Part shown: in pieces, positions 47,501 through 55,474 of the stretch
How positions within the stretch are numbered: the stretch's first letter is position 1
Layout of the letters: each line of letters starts with the position of its first letter
Assembly (NCBI GenBank): GCA_964519955.1
Contig: CAZFLM010000021.1
Location: 1 to 64,000, forward strand
From: CAZFLM01 sp964519955
Lineage (GTDB): Bacteria > Armatimonadota > Chthonomonadetes > Chthonomonadales > CAJBBX01
DNA length: 64,000 nucleotides
Reading direction: 5' to 3'
Position numbers and translations under genes: made by a program
Notes under the pieces: generated by a model
Told to the model about the DNA's origin: nothing
Seen by the model: the letters and a program-made list of their open reading frames with translations, nothing else
Databases searched by the model: none

Positions 47501-50434
47501 ATGCGCTTTGCCTGCCGCCGGATCCTGCTCGCCGCCGCCCTGCTGTTCCTCGCCGCACCGCTTGCCCGGCCTCAGCCCGCGCCTTCCGGCATCGCCCAGA
47601 GCACGCTGGCCGAGGTGGCCGCGCCCGCGAAGCTGCCGCCCGGCGTCTACACGCAGGCTGCGCGGTGGAGCGCCACGCAGTTCGGGCACATGACCGGCAC
47701 GCGGCTGGAGGACCCGGACGCGCAGGGCGGGGTGGCCTGGACCGGCGAGGCGTCGCTCACGGCCACCTCGGGGCCGCTGCTGTATGGCCCGTACGCCGAG
47801 CTGCCCGCCGCCGACTACGTTGCGTTCTTCCGCGTCAAGCTCGCGGGCGACATCGGCGACGAGAGCATCGCCACGCTCGACGCGTGCGTCGGGAACGGGG
47901 CGAGCACGCTGGCCCAGCGCGACGTCTCGCCGGCCGACCTGGCGCGCGGGCGCTACGTGCAGGTGGCGCTCGCGTTCCGCTCGCCGGGCGGCCGCCTCGA
48001 GTGCCGGCTCCACTGGCAGGCCACGACCTCGCTCACGGTGGACGGCGTCACTCTCTATCGCCGCGAGGGGCCGCCCGTGGACAGCAGCGTGCCGATGGTC
48101 GAGCAGCCGTCGTCGACCGGGGCGCTGAAGGGCCTGAAGTACGCCCCGCCGCGCCCGCCGTTCGAGGGCATCTTCCCGCGCTCCAGCAAGCCGTCCGCCA
48201 ACCTCACCGTCTGCGACGTGCGCGGCAAGCCCGCCGACGTGCAGTTCCTGGCCGTCTCGCTGCAGGGCCTCGTCAACCGTTCCACGCCTCGCGTCTACTG
48301 CCTGCTCAACGGCGAGGACCCGTTCTGGCTCGACTGGCTCAAGAAGTCGAACCGCGTCGCCGAGACGGACACCGCCGCCGATGCGCTCGCGCTGCTGGAG
48401 AAGTACCGCGGCGCGGCCAAGGGGATGATCGTCACCGACCCGGCGCTGCCCGCCACGCGCAACGTCGCGACGATGATGGCGGGGGTGATGGACGGCGCCA
48501 TCGTCTCGCCGCGCCTGGCGGCTGTCGTCAAGCTGCCGGTCCTCGCCGACCTGCGCGGGCGGTGGAAGCAGAACGCCGACGCCTACCAGTGGGCCCACGA
48601 CACGCTCTGGCCCAAGCTCAACCACTTCGCGGCCGCGTGCCTCTGGCCGTCCGACGCGGGCCTGCGCGACTACCTGATCCAGCACCGCATCCCCGTCTTC
48701 TGGCTGCCCGGCCGCATCGACGCCGCGAAGCCCTACGCCAACGCCGCCGCCGAGCTGAAGGTCGCGGAGGAGATGTTCGCGCGCATGCCGGCCAACGTGC
48801 CGATGATGGGCTACTCCTGGGCGGGCGAGAACATCGGCATGGGCGAGGGGCCCGGCGTCGGGCTGATGGCGGAGTTCGGCAAGTACCTGGTCGGCTCGCC
48901 AGGCCTGAGCAACGTGAGCGTCCACTCCGGCTACCCGAACCCGATCCGCCGCCAGCCCGCCGCGAAGGCGCCGCCGATGCAGCAGGACAAGGTTTACTAC
49001 TCGTTCCTCATCTCCGACGGCGACAACCTGCCGGTCATCGAGATCAGCAACTGGCCGCAGCTCTGGCGCGACCCGACGCGCGGGAAGCTGCCGCTGGCGT
49101 GGACCATCTCGCCCTCCTCGTCCATCCTGCTGCCGGACATCGTGGATTACTACTACTCGACCGCGAGCCCCAACGACACGTTCATGTGCGCGGTCTCCGG
49201 CGTCGGCTACACGTACCTGCAGCTCTACGGCAAGCGCTACACCCAGCCGAGCGCGGTCTACGACGGGTTCCTCGATCAGACCGCGCGCTACATGAAGGCG
49301 ATGGACCTGCGCACCATCAACCCGTCCGGCGTGAGCGCGAAGGAGATCGCCCGCTACGCCGAGCGCATCCCCGGCCTCGGCGGCATCTTCGCCGACTACG
49401 GGAAGAACGTCGGCACCTACCAGGAGGCGACGACCGTCACGTCCGGCAACGTGCCGGTGTTCCACGCGGTGACGGGGTGGGAGCCGAAGGGCAACCGCGA
49501 GGAGCAGATCGCCAACATCGTCGCGCAGGTGAAGGCCATCACCCCGGCCACGCGGCCCGCGTTCCTGCACGTGTTCATCTGCAACTGGTTCTTCGACCTG
49601 CCCATGCTGAAGGAGATCCAGGACCGGCTGGGGCCGGACTACGTGGCGGTTTCCCCGGACAACCTGGCCGCGCTGTGCAAGCACGACATGCGGCGGCTGG
49701 CGCTCCACGTGCAGGCGCCGGTCACCGTCGGCGGCATCGAGGGGCGTCCGGTGCGCTACGCGGTGACGCTGCGCAACCTGACCGCGAAGCCGATGCCGCT
49801 CCGCCTCGCTCTGCATGGCGCCGGCTCGCTCCTCGTCAGCCCGGCGCAGATGACCCTCGCGCCCGCGCAGGTGCTGCAGGCGGTCGTGAGCGGCAAGGCG
49901 TCGACGCGCACCGTGACGCTGAGCGTGAAGGGGCCGTTCGGAGCGCGCCAGTACGTCACGGGGGTGATGCTCGCCGGGCTCCGCGAGATGATCGGGACGC
50001 CGCCGCCTGCCTCCGCGCACTACGAGGCGACGTTCGAGGCGGAGGCGCTGCCGCACATCGTCGGCGACGAGGTGGAGGAACCAACCGCCAGCGGTGGGAA
50101 GGCGCGCGCGGCCGTGCAGGGGCAGACCAAGCCGGGGCACATCTCCTACGGCCCGTACCGCGCCTACCCGGCCGGCAAGTACGTCGCCCTCTTCCGCGTG
50201 AAGCGCACGGGCGAGGGCGGCGGCGTGGCGTGCGTCCTCGACGCGACGGTGGCCGGCGCCGCGAAGTCGCTGATCGAGCGGCCCGTGCCCGCATCGCAGC
50301 TCCCGCTCGGCGAGTGGAAGACGGTGGTGCTCCCGTTCACCCACCCCGGCGGCTCGCTGGAGACCCGCGCGGTCTGGCCCGGCAGCGTGTCGCTCATGAT
50401 CGACCGGATCGACCTGTACACCGTGGGGAAGTGA
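47501..50434 (+). CDS. Secreted GxGYxYP-type putative glycoside hydrolase with flanking jelly rolls
   Basis: The 977-residue protein has a signal peptide (RRILLAAALLFLAAPLARPQ). Residues about 45-180 are a jelly roll (LLYGPYAELPAADYVAFFRVKL). About 230-560 hold the GxGYxYP N-terminal and catalytic-like region (VFWLPGRIDAAKPYANAAAE; FLISDGDNLPVIEISNWPQLWRDP), with the name-giving SGVGYTYLQLYG near 566. About 830-977 contain a second jelly roll with the same pattern (ISYGPYRAYPAGKYVALFRVKR). The two jelly rolls look like carbohydrate-binding repeats at either end. The D-G-D-N motif (about 505-508) is a candidate acidic site. Start ATG 47501 directly follows a GGAGGA. Enzyme activity in this family is unproven. 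Confidence 0.82.
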   Translation: MRFACRRILLAAALLFLAAPLARPQPAPSGIAQSTLAEVAAPAKLPPGVYTQAARWSATQFGHMTGTRLEDPDAQGGVAWTGEASLTATSGPLLYGPYAELPAADYVAFFRVKLAGDIGDESIATLDACVGNGASTLAQRDVSPADLARGRYVQVALAFRSPGGRLECRLHWQATTSLTVDGVTLYRREGPPVDSSVPMVEQPSSTGALKGLKYAPPRPPFEGIFPRSSKPSANLTVCDVRGKPADVQFLAVSLQGLVNRSTPRVYCLLNGEDPFWLDWLKKSNRVAETDTAADALALLEKYRGAAKGMIVTDPALPATRNVATMMAGVMDGAIVSPRLAAVVKLPVLADLRGRWKQNADAYQWAHDTLWPKLNHFAAACLWPSDAGLRDYLIQHRIPVFWLPGRIDAAKPYANAAAELKVAEEMFARMPANVPMMGYSWAGENIGMGEGPGVGLMAEFGKYLVGSPGLSNVSVHSGYPNPIRRQPAAKAPPMQQDKVYYSFLISDGDNLPVIEISNWPQLWRDPTRGKLPLAWTISPSSSILLPDIVDYYYSTASPNDTFMCAVSGVGYTYLQLYGKRYTQPSAVYDGFLDQTARYMKAMDLRTINPSGVSAKEIARYAERIPGLGGIFADYGKNVGTYQEATTVTSGNVPVFHAVTGWEPKGNREEQIANIVAQVKAITPATRPAFLHVFICNWFFDLPMLKEIQDRLGPDYVAVSPDNLAALCKHDMRRLALHVQAPVTVGGIEGRPVRYAVTLRNLTAKPMPLRLALHGAGSLLVSPAQMTLAPAQVLQAVVSGKASTRTVTLSVKGPFGARQYVTGVMLAGLREMIGTPPPASAHYEATFEAEALPHIVGDEVEEPTASGGKARAAVQGQTKPGHISYGPYRAYPAGKYVALFRVKRTGEGGGVACVLDATVAGAAKSLIERPVPASQLPLGEWKTVVLPFTHPGGSLETRAVWPGSVSLMIDRIDLYTVGK

Positions 50435-50450
50435 GGCGCGGGTGTGACCT

Positions 50451-51899
50451 CTACTGGCGCGGGCCCAGGCTGAGCGGATAGAGCACGAGGCTCACGATGC
50501 GCCCCTCGCCCGGTCCGACCAGCGCGCCGGCCCGGCAGGGCCCGGTGAGCCGCATGGCTCGCCCGGCGATGGCGAAGCGATCGTTGAGGAACGCCTCGAC
50601 GATCTCCCCGTCGACGATCACCCGAAGCCTGAGCGGCGCCGGCGCCCTGATCTCAATGGGCGCGGCCGCCAGGCTTCGATCGGGTTGGTCCTCCCGAAAG
50701 AGCCGCATCTGCTGGCGCGCGACGTCGACGACGAGGTCGTAGCGTGTGCCAGCCCGTTCGAGGATCACACGCGCGCCTGTGCTGCCCTTCGCCAGGCTGA
50801 AGGCCGCCGCCGCCTCGAACGTGCGACGCGAGCCCGGTAGCCACACGATCGTGCCATCACCCCATGCGCGAGCGACCCCGGGGGCAGGACGCACAGGCCG
50901 GCCCCGCAGCTTGAGGAACTCATCGGGTAACCTCAGCGCGAGTTCGCCGCCCGGGAGTGACCGGATCTCGCGCGGGAATGCGAGGTGTCCTCCCCACTCG
51001 AATGGGGTGCCGTCTTCCTGTCCGCGGTAGGTCGGTATCCAGCCCACCAGAAGCCGCCGCTTGCCATCGGAGCCCGAGTTCGGCGCCATCAGCTCCGAGC
51101 CGTCGAGCGTGTCGTGCGCGGGCAGACGCCAGGGGCCTGTCGGCCGATCCGCGATCCGGTATCGCCCCTGACCGACGCGGCCGACCCCCCAACTGCCCAC
51201 CAGGTACCAGCGTGGGCCCATCCTGAACAGCTCGGGGCACTCCGGGATCCCGATGTCGCCGGGGTCGTACAGCACGCGCAGCGGCGTCCAGCTCAGCAGG
51301 TCCTTCGAGGTGGCGTACAGGAACAGCCCCGCGCGCGAGGCGGGACTCTGCCCGCGTCTGAGGCCCGCAGCCACCATGAAGTAGGTCCCGCTGCCGTCAT
51401 CGCGACAGACATACGGGTCACGGACCTCCATACTGGCATCTGCCGGGTACGGAACGACCGGGTTCGCGGGGTGCGGCCGCCAGCTAGACCCATCGTCCGA
51501 GATGGCAAGGTCGAAACCTCGGGCGCCGTTGCTGATGCTGTAGATGCGCTGCCCGACGCGGTAGTTGGCGATCGCCCACCATGGGCGGTCAGGATGAGCG
51601 ATCCGTGGAACCGACTCAGACCACCGCAGCAGGTCAGCGCTTGTGACGTCGAGCGACCGAAGACCAGCGAGCCCATCGCGGGCGGGTTCCGATGGAATGG
51701 CCAGACCGTACAGGTGCCATACTCCCCCCCAACACAGCGGGTGCACATCGCCGATCCAGCCGTCGGGCGGCCTGTAGTGCAGCGTCGGCGCAGGGGACTC
51801 CGGGCTATGCCGGTGGCCTAGCCCGGTTGCGGGGAGGAGCGCCGCCACCATCAGTGTGGCCGCGACCGATCGGGCGAGGGCGCTACTGAGCGCCATCAT
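50451..51899 (-). CDS. Secreted GH32 fructan hydrolase-like protein
   Basis: The 482-residue protein has a signal peptide (LARSVAATLMVAALLPATGLG), a five-bladed propeller and a C-terminal beta-sandwich. The three GH32 acids appear: nucleophile region WIGDVHPLCW (Asp51, in place of WMNDPNG), transition-state RDPYVCRD (Asp161), and acid/base IPECPEL (Glu220). GH32 relatives hydrolyse sucrose, levan or inulin. ATG 51899 is preferred for GGGAGG about 10 nt upstream; an earlier in-frame start would precede the signal with a Ser/Trp-rich stretch. The end lies 16 nt from the end of the GxGYxYP gene, which is convergent. Confidence 0.85.
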   Translation of the reverse strand: MMALSSALARSVAATLMVAALLPATGLGHRHSPESPAPTLHYRPPDGWIGDVHPLCWGGVWHLYGLAIPSEPARDGLAGLRSLDVTSADLLRWSESVPRIAHPDRPWWAIANYRVGQRIYSISNGARGFDLAISDDGSSWRPHPANPVVPYPADASMEVRDPYVCRDDGSGTYFMVAAGLRRGQSPASRAGLFLYATSKDLLSWTPLRVLYDPGDIGIPECPELFRMGPRWYLVGSWGVGRVGQGRYRIADRPTGPWRLPAHDTLDGSELMAPNSGSDGKRRLLVGWIPTYRGQEDGTPFEWGGHLAFPREIRSLPGGELALRLPDEFLKLRGRPVRPAPGVARAWGDGTIVWLPGSRRTFEAAAAFSLAKGSTGARVILERAGTRYDLVVDVARQQMRLFREDQPDRSLAAAPIEIRAPAPLRLRVIVDGEIVEAFLNDRFAIAGRAMRLTGPCRAGALVGPGEGRIVSLVLYPLSLGPRQ

Positions 51900-52035
51900 C
51901 GGCGCGCTACCTCCCAGCCACCAGGATGCAGTCGCTCCGCGTGTGGCACGCTGTGTCGAGCATGAGTGAAAGGGTGATCGCATCCGGAGCAGCGGCGAAG
52001 GCGGCAGCGCGGCAGGTGGCGACGCGGCGCCGCCC

Positions 52036-52614
52036 TCAAGCCAGCCACCGCACCACCTTGGCCGCCGCCCCGCCGCATGCCCCGGTCGCCGCGACCAGGA
52101 ACAGGATGCCGGTCGTCAGGTCGGGCTCTCCTGCGCCGGTCGCGCCCATGCCGGCAGCGGGGTAGCCCAGATGGACTGCCAGTGCGAGCAGCCCGCCGAA
52201 GGCCCCCGACGCCAGTCCGGCGGCGATGCACGGCTCGAACTCGAAGTCCGGCAGCGAGAAGCCGAAGAGGAAGCCACCCTCACCGCCCTTCGGGTAGCCG
52301 GATGCGGCGCCGACGCACGCCATCAGGAGGACGACAGCGCTCTCGTTGCCGCGGGCGCGGGCGGCAAGGTGGGCTGCTGCCACCCAGCCATGCAGCAGGC
52401 CGTACACCGCGACGAACGCTGCGCCGGCGACAACGCCGACGAGCATCGCCGGAACCAGCCACCTGAGCGGGCCGAGGTCGCGTGGCCGCTCGACACGCGC
52501 CGGTACGGCTCCGGCCACAACGCGCCGGCACCGCGGGCACCGCTCCTCCTCGTCGAGCAACTGGATGTCGCAGGCGGGGCATCTGCGGTGCTTCGCCTGG
52601 ATGACTTGCGGCAT
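52036..52614 (-). CDS. Zinc-ribbon membrane protein
   Basis: The 192-residue protein begins with a two-knuckle zinc ribbon (CPACDIQLLDEEERCPRC, residues about 12-29). Hydrophobic segments follow (VPAMLVGVVAGAAFVAVYGLL, about 53-73; VVLLMACVGAASGYP; AAGLASGAFGGLLALAVHLGYPAAG; TGILFLVAATGACGGAAAKVV), about four membrane spans. The 5' part is duplicated at 57522-57708 as a broken copy. Start ATG 52614 is shared with that copy. The function is unknown. It lies between GH32 and methyltransferase genes on the same strand. Confidence 0.8.
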   Translation of the reverse strand: MPQVIQAKHRRCPACDIQLLDEEERCPRCRRVVAGAVPARVERPRDLGPLRWLVPAMLVGVVAGAAFVAVYGLLHGWVAAAHLAARARGNESAVVLLMACVGAASGYPKGGEGGFLFGFSLPDFEFEPCIAAGLASGAFGGLLALAVHLGYPAAGMGATGAGEPDLTTGILFLVAATGACGGAAAKVVRWLA

Positions 52615-52656
52615 CTTGGCCTCCGAGCCGTGATCACATACTGCGGCGCTGCCCTG

Positions 52657-53403
52657 TCACCGCGCGATCAGCGCGAACACGCCCCAGCCCAGGTACTCAC
52701 GCGTGTAGGCGGCGTACCGCACGGGCTCCGACGATAGCTGGGCTCGGACCTCCGTCCCGAACCCGTCGTCCGGGTTGTCCTCGAGCCATCGGCGCATCGT
52801 GAGCCACTTGGCCGCCTCGTACCTGTCCCAACTGTCCTGATCTGCCAGGACCATCTCCACGACGTCGTAGCCGAGCCGGCCGAATGACGCCAGAAGCTCC
52901 GGCAGCAGGACGAAGTCGGCGATGGAGCCGGCATGGCACTCTCTGGCGGCATCCTCTGTCGGCGGTATCTGCCGCCAGTAGGGCTCGCCGACGAGGATGA
53001 TCCCTCCGGGGCGGAGGCTCTGGGCCAGAAGCTCGATGGTGCCGCGGACCCCTCCGCCGATCCAGGTGGCGCCGATGCAGGCTGCCACATCGACCTTCTG
53101 CTCGGAAACGTAGCCGGCCGCATCGCCGTGGATGAAGCCGACCCGATCGGCGACGCCGAGTTCCTCCGCGCGTGCTTTGGCCTGCTCCGTGAACAGCGCG
53201 CTCAAGTCGACGCCGGCGCCGGTGACCCCGTAATCGCGGGCCCAGGTGCACAACATCTCCCCGGAGCCGCTGCCGAGGTCGAGCACTCTGGTACCCGTTT
53301 CCAGACGCAGCGCCGCGCCGAGAGTGGCCAGCTTCTCGGGTGTGAACGGGTTGTGGATGCGGTGAGCGCTCTCGGCTACGTTGAAGATCCGTGGTATGTC
53401 CAT
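52657..53403 (-). CDS. Class I SAM-dependent methyltransferase
   Basis: The 248-residue protein has motif I VLDLGSGSGEML (about 40-51), the beta-2 acid in GAGVDLSALFTEQAKARAEELG, motif II in VDVAACIGATWIGGGV and SLRPGGIILVGEPYWR. The start ATG 53403 has AGGAGG about 9 nt upstream; an earlier reading at 53511 lacks a ribosome site. The N-terminus (DIPRIFNVAESAHRIHNPF) and C-terminus (YEAAKWLTMRRWLEDNPDDGFGTEV) match a small-molecule methyltransferase subfamily. The substrate is unknown. It is 42 nt upstream of the zinc-ribbon gene and may share its transcript. Confidence 0.85.
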   Translation of the reverse strand: MDIPRIFNVAESAHRIHNPFTPEKLATLGAALRLETGTRVLDLGSGSGEMLCTWARDYGVTGAGVDLSALFTEQAKARAEELGVADRVGFIHGDAAGYVSEQKVDVAACIGATWIGGGVRGTIELLAQSLRPGGIILVGEPYWRQIPPTEDAARECHAGSIADFVLLPELLASFGRLGYDVVEMVLADQDSWDRYEAAKWLTMRRWLEDNPDDGFGTEVRAQLSSEPVRYAAYTREYLGWGVFALIAR

Positions 53404-53678
53404 TGCAGAAGACCTCCTGAAAGTGGCGAGCAGATCCCGTGTGGCAGAACCGGCGAACCCTCGCACGGCGCGTCCTCCACTGGAGGGGTCCAAGGAGCGC
53501 TGGTCGTCCATAGCGACCGCACAAGCCGATCTTGTGGCGTCGCCTTAGCCTGTCCTATTCATGAGTCGCACCGGACGGGCACGGAGGCCCATCCCACCAC
53601 TGCACTCGTGCATGATCCAGGTTAGCGGCCCGCGGGCCTTCTACAGGCGGGATGTCACCGTGATGCGGGCGTGAGGGG

Positions 53679-54986
53679 CTACTCACCGTCACCTTTCGTC
53701 GCCGCCCCCTTACCCAGGACCTTTGAGACGATGGGAAACAGGGCTTGGGCCTGCCGCTGCATCCCGATGTCGGTGTAATGGACACCGTCCACTGTCCCTT
53801 CGCCGTCATCGCCAATGAAGTTGTTCGGCGGGACGACCACCAGCCCCTGCACGCCGTCCTTCAGCAGCTTCTGGACGGCGAACTCCTGATCGACGGTTAT
53901 GTCGGTCGGATGAGCGTTGGGGCGAAACATCGATTGGCCCATGAAGAAGATCGGCGCGGCGGGGTGCACTTTGCGAATGGCCTGCACCAGCTTCGTCACG
54001 TGATCCAGGAACATATCCTTGCCCGTTCCCATGTTCCACGTGCAGTCGATAACATATGCCGCCGCGTCGATCTCGGCGAGCACCTCGCCCACGGGCGGGG
54101 CCATGTCGCCCGAGCCGGAGAAACCCAGGTTGACAACGGGTCGATCGAGCATGCGGCCCAGAATCGACGTCCAGATCATCCCAGGCCGCGATGCGCATCC
54201 GCCTTGAGTGATCGACGTTCCATAGATGACGACAGGCTTGCGCAAACCTTCGGGACGCGCTGCTGCCTTCTCGACCTGACTGCCGGCAGGGACGCCGATC
54301 TCCAGTGACTTCGTGCCGTTGTAGGCGGGCAGGTACAGCAGGCATTCGCGTTTGGCCTTGGCGCCGTCGGGGAACTCAATCGTGGATTGGTTGGCGTCTT
54401 GTTTGTATGGCCTGCAGTTGCCGACGAATCGCCAGCCGCCATTTGCGGCGCGGGCGTAGAGGTCCAAGCCGCTGCATCCCGTAGCCGGCATGTGCGGCAT
54501 GGCGAGAGATGCGTTTGTGAGCGACCATCGCACGCTCACGGCCGCAGCGTCCGTGGTGAACCGAATGCCAATGCCGGCGCTTTCCTTGCTCTGGTTCCAC
54601 GCCGTGGAGTTGACCTTCGCGTTGGCGGAAGCCGGAAGCCGGTCGAAGGGATCTGCGGTCTGGGCCCACCCCTTGCCCTCGATGTCGAACGACGCGGCGT
54701 CGCGCCACTGCACCTCCGGTGCCGCAGCGTTGCCCGAATAGGCTGCGAGCACGGCAGACAGGGAAAGCACAAGCCCGCGGGACAGACCGGCAGGGGTTTG
54801 GTTGGTGGGCGCGCCGCCGCCGGTCAGGGTGGCTATCTGCTCGGCCTTCTCGCCGACCGAGTGCAGCGCCTCCGGGCGATCCGTGACAACAGCCAGCTTG
54901 CATGCGCTGGCCGGCTGCCCCTGCTCCGCCATAGCGGGTTGCGCGAACAGAAGCAGGGCGATGAGCATCGCGAGTTGCAGTCTCAT
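53679..54986 (-). CDS. Secreted SGNH/GDSL-type esterase with N-terminal beta-domain
   Basis: The 435-residue protein has a signal peptide (AMLIALLLFAQPAMA). Residues about 90-240 are a beta-domain (SGNH-hydrolase N-terminal type; WSLTNASLAMPHMPATGCSGLDLYARA). The SGNH fold then follows: block I VVIYGTSITQGG (Ser258), block II NLGFSGSGDM, block III in CTWNMGTG and block V DGVHYTDIGM (Asp400, His403). Such enzymes remove acyl groups from carbohydrates or lipids; esterases of this type commonly de-acetylate polysaccharides outside the cell. GGGAG precedes the ATG. Base composition looks less G+C-rich than neighbours. It stands alone on the minus strand. Confidence 0.85.
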   Translation of the reverse strand: MRLQLAMLIALLLFAQPAMAEQGQPASACKLAVVTDRPEALHSVGEKAEQIATLTGGGAPTNQTPAGLSRGLVLSLSAVLAAYSGNAAAPEVQWRDAASFDIEGKGWAQTADPFDRLPASANAKVNSTAWNQSKESAGIGIRFTTDAAAVSVRWSLTNASLAMPHMPATGCSGLDLYARAANGGWRFVGNCRPYKQDANQSTIEFPDGAKAKRECLLYLPAYNGTKSLEIGVPAGSQVEKAAARPEGLRKPVVIYGTSITQGGCASRPGMIWTSILGRMLDRPVVNLGFSGSGDMAPPVGEVLAEIDAAAYVIDCTWNMGTGKDMFLDHVTKLVQAIRKVHPAAPIFFMGQSMFRPNAHPTDITVDQEFAVQKLLKDGVQGLVVVPPNNFIGDDGEGTVDGVHYTDIGMQRQAQALFPIVSKVLGKGAATKGDGE

Positions 54987-55191
54987 CCAAGTGCTCCCAT
55001 GCTAAAGATATCATCCCCATCGTGTGCCCCTGCGGGCATTGTCATGCCGCACGGCCATCTCCGCCAGCGCGCGGCATGCACCCGACGCCATGTTCCACGC
55101 GACGAACCGGATACCTACGGTCTCCACCACCGCCCGTCGCCCGCTGTTACCGTTGACTGCTTGGCAGGGCCAGGAAAACGGCTGTTATCCA

Positions 55192-55452
55192 CTACAGACG
55201 CATTGGAGTAACACTCCGGAGCGACGTGTTCCAGCGACGTGTGGGCCCATACGCCCGGTTGAGTCCTGCTGCAACTGACGCAGGCCAACGGCAAGGTTCC
55301 GCACCGATACCGATTTCGCCTCGGGTGCACGACGGGTCGGTCCCAGGATTCGGGTTGTCGTCCCAACGAACAAGTGGAGCGGAACCCACTTGCGCCCATG
55401 TCTGCCCAGCGAAGGTCACAACCAGGATTGCCAGCAATCCCGGTGTGTTCAC
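55192..55452 (-). pseudogene. Remnant of a secreted-protein gene (signal peptide plus short stub)
   Basis: From GTG 55452 the reading gives a clear signal peptide (NTPGLLAILVVTFAGQTWAQ) and a short mature start (VGSAPLVRWDDNPNPG), then unstructured residues to a stop at 55192, 86 in all. AGGAAC lies just upstream. No downstream gene in frame continues it, so it looks like the 5' stub of a disrupted exported-protein gene. It could also be a spurious reading in the 488-nt gap between the SGNH gene and the next gene; nothing else is seen in that gap. Confidence 0.35.
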
Positions 55453-55474
55453 TGTTCCTGCCCTCGGCGGAGAG

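Noticed and set aside
46424..50344. Very long minus-strand reading frame (about 1300 codons) opposite the TIR-NTPase and GxGYxYP genes
   Set aside because: It is a mirror of two well-supported plus-strand genes in high-G+C DNA; composition is Arg/His/Leu-rich without any recognisable domain.
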